Positions 30,030 through 38,647 are shown, counted from the stretch's first letter. The stretch is DNA of 64,000 nucleotides from Chloroflexota bacterium (GCA_016191875.1 JACPVG010000027.1:1-64000); one strand, 5' to 3'. Notes: generated by a model from the letters alone, not told the origin. Numbers and translations are program-made.

Positions 30030-31807
30030 TGCATATCCTGGGCGTTTCCTGCTTCTATCACGACTCGGCCGCCGCCCTGCTGCACGACGGCGTATTGGTC
30101 GCCGCCGCCGAGGAGGAACGCTTCAGCCGCGTCAAGCATGACAGCGGCTACCCGCGTCTCGCCATCGAGTTCTGCCTCAAGCAGGCGGACATCGCCGCCG
30201 CCGACCTGGACTACGTCGTCTTCTACGAACAGCCGCTGGTCAAGTTCGAGCGCATCCTGATGACCACCCTCGGCGCATTCCCGCGCACCTGGCGCGTCTT
30301 CGGCGAGGCGATGATCGGCTGGTTCGACGAAAAACTGTGGGTCAAGACTCTGCTCGGCCAGCAACTCGGCATCCCCGAAAGCCGCATCCTGTTCACCGAG
30401 CACCACATGGCGCACGCCGCCTCCGCCTTTTTCGCTTCGCCGTTTGAAGAGGCCGCTGTCCTCACCATCGACGGGGTGGGCGAGTGGACCACCGCCTCGA
30501 TGGGGCATGCCACCGCCTCCTGGCAGGATGGCGCCGCCAATGACATCACCCTGACCCACGAGCAGCGCTTCCCGCATTCGCTTGGCCTGCTGTATTCGGC
30601 CTTCACCGCCTATCTCGGCTTCCAGGTCAACGAAGGCGAGTACAAGGTCATGGGCATGTCGCCCTACGGTGAACCGCGCTACGTGGACAAAGTGAAAAAA
30701 GTATTCAAGGTCTACGACGACGGCTCGTTCTGGCTGGACATGGATTATTTCTCGTTCCACTATGCCGACCAGACCTACAACCGCAAGTTCACCGATCTGT
30801 TCGGCCAGCCGCGCACCCACGAATCGGAGTTCTTTACGCCGCGCACCGACCCGACCGTTGACCCGAATTCCGCCAAGGCCAGAGAGAACCAGCACTACGC
30901 TGACGTGGCCGCCAGCGTCCAGTGGGTGACCGAAGAGACCATCCTGAAGATGGCGCGCAGCCTGCACGAGCGCACCGGTTCCAAACGCCTGTGTCTGGCG
31001 GGCGGGGTGGCGCTCAACAGCAAGGCCAACGGCCGCCTGCTTACCGAAACGCCTTTCGAGGAAATCTTCATCCAGCCGGCGGCGGGCGACTCGGGCGGCG
31101 CGCTGGGTGCGGCGCTGTATGCCTATCACGTCATCCTCAACCAGCCGCGCCGCTGGGTGCAGGAGCACAACTACTGGGGCGCGGAGTACGGTGAGGACGA
31201 CATCCGCGCTGCGCTGGCGCAGACCGGCCTGCCGTTCGAGAACGTCCCCGATGATGCCCGCATCGTTGAACGGGCGGTGGATGACCTGCAGGCGGGCAAG
31301 GTGCTCGCCTGGTACCAGGGACGCTTCGAGTGGGGGCCGCGCGCCCTGGGCAACCGCAGCATCATCGCCGACCCGCGCCGCGCCGAGATGAAAGACATCG
31401 TCAATACCAAGATCAAATTCCGCGAGCCCTTCCGGCCGTTCGCGCCCTTCCTGCCCGAAGAGGACGCCGCGCGCTATTTTCCGGGTTACCCTCAGCCGGA
31501 GAGGAGTTACCCGATGCGCTTCATGCTGACCGTCGGGCGCTGGGACGAAACCCTGGGCGCGGCCGTCCCGGCGGTCAACCACCTTGGCACCGGCCGCATG
31601 CAGACCGTGCGCCGCGAGTGGAACCCGCGCTATTACGATTTGGTCAAGCGTTTCGGCGAGGCGACCGGCGTGCCGGTGCTGATGAATACGTCCTACAACC
31701 TGCGCGGCGAGCCGATTGTGACGACGCCGGCCAACGCGCTCAGCACGTTCATGAACAGCGGGCTGGATACGCTCGTGATGGGGGATTACCTGGTGCGCAA
31801 GCCGTAG
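30029..31807 (+). CDS. Carbamoyltransferase (NodU/CmcH/SxtI-like)
   Basis: A 592-aa O-carbamoyltransferase. The N-terminal YrdC-unrelated ASKHA-like half begins ILGVSCFYHDSAAALL and contains EHHMAHAASAFFASPF (metal-binding histidines) and LTIDGVGEW. The C-terminal half shows LAGGVALNSKANG, GRFEWGPRALGNRSIIADPR and KFREPFRPFAPF. These are the classic signatures of enzymes that transfer a carbamoyl group from carbamoyl phosphate via carbamoyl-AMP to a hydroxyl of a sugar, antibiotic or toxin. Full length. The acceptor is probably a glycan or polyketide-like product; saxitoxin is not implied. Confidence 0.93.
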   Translation: MHILGVSCFYHDSAAALLHDGVLVAAAEEERFSRVKHDSGYPRLAIEFCLKQADIAAADLDYVVFYEQPLVKFERILMTTLGAFPRTWRVFGEAMIGWFDEKLWVKTLLGQQLGIPESRILFTEHHMAHAASAFFASPFEEAAVLTIDGVGEWTTASMGHATASWQDGAANDITLTHEQRFPHSLGLLYSAFTAYLGFQVNEGEYKVMGMSPYGEPRYVDKVKKVFKVYDDGSFWLDMDYFSFHYADQTYNRKFTDLFGQPRTHESEFFTPRTDPTVDPNSAKARENQHYADVAASVQWVTEETILKMARSLHERTGSKRLCLAGGVALNSKANGRLLTETPFEEIFIQPAAGDSGGALGAALYAYHVILNQPRRWVQEHNYWGAEYGEDDIRAALAQTGLPFENVPDDARIVERAVDDLQAGKVLAWYQGRFEWGPRALGNRSIIADPRRAEMKDIVNTKIKFREPFRPFAPFLPEEDAARYFPGYPQPERSYPMRFMLTVGRWDETLGAAVPAVNHLGTGRMQTVRREWNPRYYDLVKRFGEATGVPVLMNTSYNLRGEPIVTTPANALSTFMNSGLDTLVMGDYLVRKP

Positions 31808-31838
31808 AGAGCCCATACTGGGCGGCAGGTCCCGAAAC

Positions 31839-32771
31839 TCACATTTCCTTGTTGAAGCGCGGGTCTTTCTCCAGCGTCAGGCGCAGGCCCTCCTCCAGGG
31901 AGGTTTGCGCCTCGAACGACAGGCGTTTGCGCGCCAGGGCTGTATCGGCGCACATGCGTGACACCCCCGAGTCATTGCGGATGGCGAAGATGATCTCCGC
32001 CTGGCTGCCGATAAGCCCCAGCACCATCTCGGCCACCGTCCGCACGGCCACTTCCTGGCCGCTGCCCACGTTGATCACCCGCTGGTTGAGGTCCGGCGCG
32101 GTGGCGGCCGCCACCATCGCCCGCACCACGTCCTTGACGTAGACGAAATCCCGCGTCTGGTTGCCGTCGCCGTGCACCACCAGCGAACCGCCGCGGATGG
32201 CCTGGCGGATGAAGTTGGGAATCACCGGCGGGTGCGAGGCCGGCAGGTGCTGGCCCGGGCCGTAGGCGTTGAACACCCGCAGGCAGACCGCCTCGATACC
32301 CCACAGCGCCCCGATGGTGCGCACGTAATACTCCCCGGCCAGTTTGCTGACTGCATACGGACTGCGCGGGTTGGGGGTGTTGTCTTCGCGCAGCGGCTGC
32401 TCACCCTGGTCGCCGTAGACCGCGCCGGAGGAGATGAACACCACCCGCCCCACCCCCACATCGCGCATGGCTTCCATCAGGCTCACCGTGCCGCCCACGT
32501 TCACGTCGTTGTACTGGGTCGGGTACAGCAGCGATTCGGACACTGACACCCGCGCCGCCAGGTGGTACACGCAGTCGATATCCTGCAGGAGCGTCCACAG
32601 TTTGGGGCGGTCGTTCACATCGCCGCGCGTGAAGTGCACGTCCTCCACCAGGGCCTGCGGGTCCCCGGAGGAGAAGTCATCCAGGCCGCGCACGTGGTGG
32701 CCTTCGCGCGCCAGGGTGTTGGCGAGCGCCGAGCCGAGAAAGCCGGCCGCGCCGGTGATGAGGAAATTCAT
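31839..32771 (-). CDS. NAD-dependent epimerase/dehydratase (extended SDR)
   Basis: A 310-aa nucleotide-sugar enzyme. Rossmann motif ITGAAGFLGSALA (residues 5-17), AARVSVSESL, the catalytic triad around FISSGAVYGD (Ser), and YAVSKLAGEYYVR (Tyr-x-x-x-Lys). Similar to UDP-glucose 4-epimerases/dTDP-glucose dehydratases. It could feed sugars to the glycan clusters. The ATG at 32771 is used; the upstream reading (32834) runs into the repeat element that ends 36 nt before the start. Confidence 0.9.
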   Translation of the reverse strand: MNFLITGAAGFLGSALANTLAREGHHVRGLDDFSSGDPQALVEDVHFTRGDVNDRPKLWTLLQDIDCVYHLAARVSVSESLLYPTQYNDVNVGGTVSLMEAMRDVGVGRVVFISSGAVYGDQGEQPLREDNTPNPRSPYAVSKLAGEYYVRTIGALWGIEAVCLRVFNAYGPGQHLPASHPPVIPNFIRQAIRGGSLVVHGDGNQTRDFVYVKDVVRAMVAAATAPDLNQRVINVGSGQEVAVRTVAEMVLGLIGSQAEIIFAIRNDSGVSRMCADTALARKRLSFEAQTSLEEGLRLTLEKDPRFNKEM

Positions 32772-32807
32772 AGGGGTTGCATCGTCCTGTGCAAAGATCC
32801 ATGCCCG

Positions 32808-32949
32808 CCAGAGTAGCCCACCGAAAATCTCCAAAAAGTCAGCCGACGGACCCGCGGGTGGTTCTTGTTCATACCCGCCCTCTGGCTACTTTAATAGTTG
32901 GTCGCTGTTCCTCTCCGACGGAAATGAAGATTTTTTCGGCCAACTACTT
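32808..32949 (-). repeat. ~140-bp two-stem element, copy upstream of the epimerase gene
   Basis: On the minus strand it starts AAGTAGTTGGCCG and pairs with CGACCAACTATT (stem A), then AGTAGCC ... GGGCTACT (stem B). Subfamily II: shares the inner string GGAGAGGAACAGCG with the dnaN copy at 50806. A TATAAT box lies at about 32964-32969 on the same strand. Between the divergent epimerase and metalloprotease genes. Confidence 0.8.
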
Positions 32950-33013
32950 GGGCATGCGGCGCGATTATAGCATGCCAGCCCCTCCGCAAATTGACGCCCC
33001 TTCCCCTTCGCAG

Positions 33014-33019
33014 TATCAT
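33014..33019 (+). promoter_or_regulatory. -10 box (TATCAT), leaderless spacing
   Basis: TATCAT lies 7 nt before the ATG at 33027. The other candidate ATG (33018) is inside this box, so the box favours 33027 as the start. Confidence 0.4.
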
Positions 33020-33026
33020 GGGCGGC

Positions 33027-34301
33027 ATGTCCCTCCAGCGCCTCGTCCACCGCCTGCTCGTCATCCTGATCGCGGCGCTGCTGGTCCTGCAACTGGGGCC
33101 GGGCAACCTGCCGCCCAGCGACTCCGGCGAGCGTATTCGCGCCTACACCCGCTCCTACGAATTTGGGTACGAAGCCTGGACCTTCAATGCCTTCTGGGTC
33201 AAATTCCAGCAGGCCGTCCTGGCCGCGCCGCGCTACCTGGACCTGGACTCCCAGCGCCAGATCGTGCTGGATTACCTCGCCCTGGTGGGGCAAATTCAGC
33301 AATCCGAAGACCAGCTGGCGGCCATCTACGCCGACCCTGCCATCCCCGACCCGGACGCGGCTTCGCAGGACCTGCGCGCCGAACTGGCCGCCCTGTACGG
33401 CCGGCGCGCCCTCCTCGGCCCGCTGGCCGAGAGCGTGTTGCAGCAGATGGTGGAGGCCATCGCCGCCGAGTTGGGCCTCACCCTGGGCGGCCAGCCCATC
33501 CCGCCTGTGCTGTACCACAGCACGCCCCTGCCCTGGGCGCTGATCGTCTCGCCCCGCGACCGCATTGAGCAAATGCACAACGTCTCGCTGGCAACCGAGA
33601 CCACCCTGGAGCAGCACATCGCCCTGGAGGAAGCGGTGGCCAGCGGGCTGGATGTCTCGACCCTGGTGGTGCCGGTGGGCGGCATCGGCACCTACCCGAC
33701 GATGGTCATCCAGACCACCAGCCTCAATTTCCTGGTGGAGGTCATTGCCCACGAATGGATACACAACTTCCTCAACCTGCGCCCGCTCGGCCTGCTCTAT
33801 AATGCCACCTCCGAACTACGGACGATGAACGAGACCGCAGCCAATATCGCCGGGAAAGAGATCGGCGCGGCGCTTATCGCCCGCTTCTTCCCGGAGTTCG
33901 CCCCGCCGCCTGCACCGCCGCAGGAAACCCCGCCCGATGCGGACACGTCTCCCCCGCCCCCCGCCGAGCCGCCGTCCTTCGATTTCCGGGCCGAGATGCA
34001 CGCAACCCGCGTGCAGGTGGACGCCCTGCTGGCCGAAGGGAAGGTGGAGGAGGCCGAGGCGTACATGGAAGCCCGGCGGCTGTTCTTCTGGGATAACGGC
34101 TACCGCATCCGCAGGCTCAACCAGGCCTACTTCGCTTTCTATGGGGCCTATGCCGACGTGCCCGGCGGGGCCGCCGGGGAGGACCCGGTGGGCGCGGCGG
34201 TGCGCGCCCTGCGCGCCCGTTCGGCCAGCCTGGAGGAATTCGTCAAACGCATGTCCTGGCTCACATCCTTTGAGGCGCTGCTGACTTTGTTGGGGGAATA
34301 G
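33027..34301 (+). CDS. Membrane-anchored HEXXH metalloprotease-like protein
   Basis: A 424-aa protein with an N-terminal signal anchor (LVHRLLVILIAALLVLQLG). The zinc signature HEWIHNF is at about residues 242-248, and NETAANIAGKEIG about 27 residues later supplies a likely third ligand Glu, giving a gluzincin-like site (HExxH + E). A Pro-rich insertion (~295-320) separates this from a helical C-terminal domain. No known peptidase family is recognised from memory. It probably acts outside the membrane. Substrate unknown. Confidence 0.65.
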   Translation: MSLQRLVHRLLVILIAALLVLQLGPGNLPPSDSGERIRAYTRSYEFGYEAWTFNAFWVKFQQAVLAAPRYLDLDSQRQIVLDYLALVGQIQQSEDQLAAIYADPAIPDPDAASQDLRAELAALYGRRALLGPLAESVLQQMVEAIAAELGLTLGGQPIPPVLYHSTPLPWALIVSPRDRIEQMHNVSLATETTLEQHIALEEAVASGLDVSTLVVPVGGIGTYPTMVIQTTSLNFLVEVIAHEWIHNFLNLRPLGLLYNATSELRTMNETAANIAGKEIGAALIARFFPEFAPPPAPPQETPPDADTSPPPPAEPPSFDFRAEMHATRVQVDALLAEGKVEEAEAYMEARRLFFWDNGYRIRRLNQAYFAFYGAYADVPGGAAGEDPVGAAVRALRARSASLEEFVKRMSWLTSFEALLTLLGE

Positions 34302-34396
34302 CCGCGTCGTCACTCCGCAGGAGGGCCGCGCAATGTCTTCTGCAAATATGGGATTGGCTGTTCTCTGGGAATGACGATATGAAAGAATCTGGATGG

Positions 34397-34402
34397 TAGA
34401 AT
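34397..34402 (+). promoter_or_regulatory. -10 box (TAGAAT), leaderless spacing
   Basis: TAGAAT lies 7 nt before the ATG at 34410 in the 108-bp spacer after the metalloprotease gene. No ribosome site is present. Confidence 0.4.
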
Positions 34403-34409
34403 CCCTCCG

Positions 34410-35429
34410 ATGAAAGACTGGAAATTCTGGCTCGGCGTGCTGGTCAGCGCGCTGTTTTTGTGGCTGGCGCTGCGCGGCCTGGGCCTGAGCGACCTGTGGG
34501 GCGCGTTGCAAGGCGCGCGCTTCTTCTGGCTCATCCCCGGCGTGCTGGTGTACTTCATTGGCGTGTGGGTGCGCGCCTGGCGCTGGCACTACCTGCTGCG
34601 GCCGGTCAAGCCGGTATCGACGCGTACCATGTTCCCCATCGTCGCCATCGGCTACATGGGCAACAATATCTACCCCGCCCGGGCCGGCGAGATCCTGCGG
34701 GCGGTGGTGCTCAAGCGCAAAGAGGGCGTGCCGGTCTCCGCCTCGCTGGCGACGGTCATCGTCGAGCGCGTCTACGACGGCGTGGTGATGCTGGCCTTTG
34801 TCTTCCTCAACCTGCCGGAACTGGCGCGCCTGACCGCCGACTCAGGCTTCGTGGGCAACATCCAGACTCTGGCGGTGTGGGGCGCGGCAGCCTTCCTCGG
34901 CGCGCTGGCGGTCTTCCTGCTGGCAGCCATGTTCCCGGCCCGTGCTGAACAAGCGGCGGCCTGGTTTATCCACCGGCTCGTTCCCGCCCGCTGGCGCGAG
35001 AAAACGCTCGGCATCGCCAATCGCTTTCTGGGCGGGCTGGAGTCGCTGCGCTCGCCGCGCGAGGCCGTGATGGTCTTCCTGACCTCGGTGCTCATCTGGC
35101 TGCTGGAGACCGGCAAATACTGGTTCGTCATGCACGCCTTCGATTTCGAAGTCTCGTTCTTTGCCCTGATGCTGATGAATGGCATCGTCAACCTCGCCAC
35201 CACCATCCCCAGCGCGCCGGGCTACGTGGGCACCTTCGACGCGCCCGGCATCGCCGTGCTGGCCGCTTATGGCGTGCCGCAGGCCATGGCGGCAGCCTAC
35301 ACCCTCACGCTGCACGTCGCTTTGTGGCTGCCCATCACCGCACTGGGCGGCTACTATGCGCTGCGTGAAGGCGTCCGCCGAGGGGACGTCCGGGCCGAGC
35401 AACCATTGGCCGGGTCGGAAACGACCTGA
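34410..35429 (+). CDS. Lysylphosphatidylglycerol synthase TM-region / flippase-like (UPF0104)
   Basis: A 339-aa membrane protein with about eight transmembrane helices. It shows the family hallmarks ALRGLGLSDLWGAL at the N-terminus, VRAWRWHYLLRP, GYMGNNIYPARAGEILRA (the most conserved segment) and TTIPSAPGYVGTFDAPG. Without the soluble MprF synthase domain it belongs to the UPF0104/AglD-like group of putative lipid or glycan flippases. It may start an operon with the following two genes. Confidence 0.88.
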   Translation: MKDWKFWLGVLVSALFLWLALRGLGLSDLWGALQGARFFWLIPGVLVYFIGVWVRAWRWHYLLRPVKPVSTRTMFPIVAIGYMGNNIYPARAGEILRAVVLKRKEGVPVSASLATVIVERVYDGVVMLAFVFLNLPELARLTADSGFVGNIQTLAVWGAAAFLGALAVFLLAAMFPARAEQAAAWFIHRLVPARWREKTLGIANRFLGGLESLRSPREAVMVFLTSVLIWLLETGKYWFVMHAFDFEVSFFALMLMNGIVNLATTIPSAPGYVGTFDAPGIAVLAAYGVPQAMAAAYTLTLHVALWLPITALGGYYALREGVRRGDVRAEQPLAGSETT

Positions 35430-35450
35430 CCCGCAAGGATAGGGCTTGAC

Positions 35451-36059
35451 ATGCAACTCTCCTTTAGAAAACAAGACCTGGTGTTCTTTGGACTCTGGCT
35501 GGCGGCAGCGTTCGCCGGACGCGCCCTGTTCGATTGGCTCATCCCGCTGTTGCCGGATGCCTGGTACCTTGCGCCACTCCTCAGCGGGGCGGCGCGCGGC
35601 CTGACCCAGGCGCTGGCGCTGGCCCGGCGCTCACACATCGCCGCCCTGTGGGGGCTGGCGACGTTCATGGGTATCACCTTCTATGGCTGGCTGGTGACCG
35701 GCCTGCAGGCGCCGCTCCAGGCACTTGCTCAGGCCGCGCAGGCCAGGGACGAAGGAACGCTGGTTCTCTTTGTCATTCTCTTACAGGCCGTGCAGGGTGC
35801 GGTCATTGGCCTCTGGCAGTGGGCCGTCCTGCGCACCGACGCGCCCGACGCCGGCCGCTGGGTGTTCTTCTCCAGCATCGCCTACGCCGCGGTGGGGTTG
35901 ACCGCCCTGGCAGTGTTCGATACGCCGTTGAATGAGTACCGCGACGCGCTGGGCACACTGGCCACCGGCGCGATTGGCGGCTTGGGGTTGGTGTGGATGC
36001 TGAACCAAGCCGATGACGTTTACGCAACCAGGGAATCCGGCGATCAGGCAGCGCAATGA
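35451..36059 (+). CDS. Hypothetical polytopic membrane protein
   Basis: A 202-aa protein with about five hydrophobic segments (for example LVFFGLWLAAAFAGRALFDW, LWGLATFMGITFYGWLV, ALGTLATGAIGGLGLVWML). No family is recognised. It lies 21 bp after the flippase-like gene and overlaps the FAD oxidoreductase by 4 bp (ATGA), so it is expressed with them; a role in lipid or membrane metabolism is possible but not shown. Confidence 0.7.
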   Translation: MQLSFRKQDLVFFGLWLAAAFAGRALFDWLIPLLPDAWYLAPLLSGAARGLTQALALARRSHIAALWGLATFMGITFYGWLVTGLQAPLQALAQAAQARDEGTLVLFVILLQAVQGAVIGLWQWAVLRTDAPDAGRWVFFSSIAYAAVGLTALAVFDTPLNEYRDALGTLATGAIGGLGLVWMLNQADDVYATRESGDQAAQ

Positions 36060-37393
36060 CCAAACGGCTGCACATCGCCATTCTCGGGGCTGGCTTTGGC
36101 GGGCTGGCCGCCGCCTACGACCTGGCGAAAGCCGGGCATTCGGTCACCATCTATGAGGCCGACGGGCACGTCGGCGGGCTGGCGGCGGGTTTCAAAGAGC
36201 CGGGCTGGGCCTGGTCGGTGGAGAAGTTCTACCACCACTGGTTCGCCAGCGACCGGCACATCCTCGGTTTGATCGACGAACTGGGACTGGGCGGCAAGGT
36301 GGTCTTCAAGCGCCCCTACACCGTGCTGCTGCACAAAAATCGCTGGCATCCGTTCGACTCGATTCCGGCGGCGCTGATGTTCCCCGGCCTGGGCTGGGGG
36401 CTGGATAAACTGCGCTTTGGGCTGGTGGGGCTGTACCTGCGCCTGACGAACAACTGGCGGCCGCTGGAGACCACCACCGTGGACGCCTGGATGCGCAAAT
36501 GGGCCGGCGACCGGGTCTACGAGCGCATGTGGGAGCCGCTCATGGTCGGCAAGTTCGGGCCGTATGCCCGGCAGGTGAACATGGCCTGGATGTGGGCGCG
36601 CCTGCACGCCCGCACCACCCGCCTGGGCACCTACCAGGGCGGCTTCCAGGCCTTCGCCGACGAATTCGCCGTCATCCTGCGCGGCATGGGTGTGGATATC
36701 CAGCTCGGGTTGGCAGCCAACGAAGTGACCAAACTGCCGGGCGGGCGCATCGCCGTGACCACCGGGGAGAGCCAGACGATGGCCGCCTACCACAAGGTGC
36801 TGGTGACCACTTCGCCGGGCCTGCTGGCGCGACTGATGCCCGGCCTGCCGGGCGATTACCTCAAGGGCCTGTTGGCGCTCAAGAGCATGGGGGCGGTGGT
36901 GCTCACCCTGGCGCTCGACCGGCAGGTGAGTGCGGAGGGTTACTACTGGTACAACATCCCCAAGGATGCTGGCTTCCCCTTCCTGGCGATGGTGGAGCAC
37001 ACCAATTTCCTGCCGCCGGAGCATTTTGGCGGCGACCACATCCTGTATTGCGGCGACTACCTCGAATCGACGCACGAGTATTTCACGTTGAGCGAGGAGG
37101 AACTGCTGGAGCGGTTCATCCCCGGCATCCGGCGCATCAACCCGGCCTTCGACCGGTCGTGGATTCGCAAGGCCTGGCTGCACCGCACCAAATACGCCCA
37201 GCCCGTGCCGCTGGCGGAGCATTCGCGCAACATCCCCGACATCCGCACGCCGGAGGAGGGGGTGTACTTCGCCAGCATGAGCCAGGTGTACCCCTGGGAC
37301 CGCGGCACGAACTTCGCTGTGGAGATCGGCCGCCGCGCGGCGCGCATGATGCTGGAAGACAGCCGAGAGCAGGCAGCAGGTAGCAGTGGCTAA
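36056..37393 (+). CDS. FAD-dependent amine-oxidase/desaturase-like oxidoreductase
   Basis: A 445-aa flavoprotein. The dinucleotide-binding motif ILGAGFGGLAAAYDLAKAG (residues 9-27) is followed by VTIYEADGHVGGLA, typical of the NAD(P)-binding Rossmann/phytoene desaturase-protoporphyrinogen oxidase superfamily. The C-terminal EEGVYFASMSQVYPWDRGTNFAVEIGRRAA segment (cited by position ~400-430) is the usual FAD closing motif. Substrate unknown; context with a flippase-like protein suggests lipid or isoprenoid chemistry. Confidence 0.85.
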   Translation: MTKRLHIAILGAGFGGLAAAYDLAKAGHSVTIYEADGHVGGLAAGFKEPGWAWSVEKFYHHWFASDRHILGLIDELGLGGKVVFKRPYTVLLHKNRWHPFDSIPAALMFPGLGWGLDKLRFGLVGLYLRLTNNWRPLETTTVDAWMRKWAGDRVYERMWEPLMVGKFGPYARQVNMAWMWARLHARTTRLGTYQGGFQAFADEFAVILRGMGVDIQLGLAANEVTKLPGGRIAVTTGESQTMAAYHKVLVTTSPGLLARLMPGLPGDYLKGLLALKSMGAVVLTLALDRQVSAEGYYWYNIPKDAGFPFLAMVEHTNFLPPEHFGGDHILYCGDYLESTHEYFTLSEEELLERFIPGIRRINPAFDRSWIRKAWLHRTKYAQPVPLAEHSRNIPDIRTPEEGVYFASMSQVYPWDRGTNFAVEIGRRAARMMLEDSREQAAGSSG

Positions 37394-37398
37394 CACGG

Positions 37399-37426
37399 GT
37401 AGGGGCGCAGCATGCTGCGCCCCTAC
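37399..37426. repeat. GTAGGGGC palindrome, perfect copy 2
   Basis: A 28-bp perfect dyad: GTAGGGGCGCAGCA followed by its exact reverse complement. It begins 6 bp after the oxidoreductase stop codon and ends about 57 bp before the stop of the convergent GNAT gene, so it may act as a bidirectional hairpin. Confidence 0.9.
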
Positions 37427-37483
37427 TGCTACGGTTTCTTCGAAAGTAGTCTGGTTGTCGCAGGGGGACGATAGCGGCTTACT

Positions 37484-38053
37484 TCATCGCCCCAACTTCC
37501 TCCGCATCACCGGCCGCGTCTCGGAGCGGCGGGCGGCCTCGCCGAAGCCACACTTCTCGAACGTGCTTGCGAAGCCGGTCCAGGCGAACACTGACGGCAC
37601 CTCATCCTGACGCGGCACAATGGGATAGCCCTCAAGTATCGTCGCCCCATGCTGGCGGGCGTACTCGGCGGCGGCCTCCAGCAGCGCGGCCGCCAGGCCC
37701 TGCTTGCGGAAATCCTTGTGGATGAAGAAGCACACCACCGACCACACCGGCTGCTCGTCCACCGGTTTTAGGACGCGCGAAGTTGCCAGGCGCGGATACT
37801 CACCGCGCGGTGCCAGCGCGCACCAGCCCGCCGGGCGGCCGTCCACATAGGCCAGCAGGCCGGGGGCGGGCAGGTCGCTTTCCACCCGCGCCTTCAGCTT
37901 CCCGCGGTTCTCTTGGCCTTTGCCGGCCTCGAATTCCTTGTGGGGCAGGCGCCAGTACATGCACCAGCAGCCGCCGGGGCCGCCGCGCGGGCCCAGCACG
38001 GCCTCGAAGTCCGACCAGCGCTCCGGGGTGAGGGGGTGTATAGCGATGGTCAT
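37484..38053 (-). CDS. GNAT-family N-acetyltransferase
   Basis: A 189-aa acetyltransferase. The core reads VVCFFIHKDFRKQGLAAALLEAAAEYARQHGA, with the R/Q-x-x-G-x-A/G acetyl-CoA loop (about residues 105-125), followed by ATILEGYPI and the C-terminal ASTFEKCGFGEAAR (F-x-x-x-G-F). The N-terminal CWCMYWR segment is typical of a small GNAT subgroup. AAGGAG precedes the ATG. Substrate unknown. Confidence 0.88.
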   Translation of the reverse strand: MTIAIHPLTPERWSDFEAVLGPRGGPGGCWCMYWRLPHKEFEAGKGQENRGKLKARVESDLPAPGLLAYVDGRPAGWCALAPRGEYPRLATSRVLKPVDEQPVWSVVCFFIHKDFRKQGLAAALLEAAAEYARQHGATILEGYPIVPRQDEVPSVFAWTGFASTFEKCGFGEAARRSETRPVMRRKLGR

Positions 38054-38065
38054 CGTAGCTCCTTA

Positions 38066-38647
38066 TCAGGCGCGCCGAACGGCGAGAATCATGGCTGCGT
38101 CCGGGGGCAGGAAGATCTCGAACCCCGCCAGGTCGCGGCCGTTCAGCAGGCGTTCCCGCACCGGGTCGGGGGCTTGCCGCCTTTCCGGTGGGCGCAACTC
38201 CTCTGGTGTCATGTCATCCACCACCAGCGTCCCGCCGATGCGCAGGGCGGCGAGCAGTTCATCCGGCATGGTCTGTTTGGGCTCGCTGACATCCACGAAC
38301 AGCAGGTCGAAGGGCCCATACTGCAGCAGTTCCATCCAGTTTCCTGTTACCAGGTGGACGTTGGGAAGGTTCGAAAAGATCGGCTGAACCGCGGCAGTAA
38401 GCTCCGGATTGCTGTCGATCGAATAGAACGCGGCTCCCGGGCCCAGCGCGCTCACCATCCAGGCTGCGCCCACGCCGCAGCCAGTGCCGAGTTCACCGAT
38501 GCGGCCCTGCGGGTACAGGCTGGTGAGCAGATACAGCATGCGCCCGACTTGAGGGAGTGAGGATTTCGTGAACCCCACCAGCCGGGCGGCTTCCTGGGCT
38601 CGTTGCACGAGCGGCGGGATGTGGGTGCTGGCCCAATAACCGGTCAT
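38066..38647 (-). CDS. O-methyltransferase-like SAM-dependent methyltransferase
   Basis: A 193-aa protein with a class I methyltransferase core: GRIGELGTGCGVGAAWM (motif I), FYSIDSNPELTAAV, DLLFVDV (the catalytic-metal Asp position of COMT-like enzymes) and GGTLVVDDMTPEE. This resembles the catechol O-methyltransferase-like (Methyltransf_3/24) group. The ATG at 38647 with a GAAAGG ribosome site is favoured; a TTG start at 38683 would overlap the FmdB gene by 4 bp and is possible. Confidence 0.78.
   Translation of the reverse strand: MTGYWASTHIPPLVQRAQEAARLVGFTKSSLPQVGRMLYLLTSLYPQGRIGELGTGCGVGAAWMVSALGPGAAFYSIDSNPELTAAVQPIFSNLPNVHLVTGNWMELLQYGPFDLLFVDVSEPKQTMPDELLAALRIGGTLVVDDMTPEELRPPERRQAPDPVRERLLNGRDLAGFEIFLPPDAAMILAVRRA

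Noticed and set aside
29882-31816. A 644-aa open frame on the minus strand opposite the carbamoyltransferase
   Set aside because: It mirrors the carbamoyltransferase gene exactly; high GC produces long antisense frames. Composition is Arg/Gly/Val/His-rich with no recognisable domain.
34302-34400. A decayed GTCATTCC-type inverted repeat (GTCGTCACTCC ... GGGAATGACGAT)
   Set aside because: Arms are imperfect and the loop exceeds 40 bases; weaker than the clear example at 13998-14028.
37435-37485. A further degenerate copy of the 140-bp element (GAAAGTAGTCTGG ... GGCTTACTTC)
   Set aside because: Only the outer ends resemble stem B and the length is about 45 bp; not distinguishable from chance.
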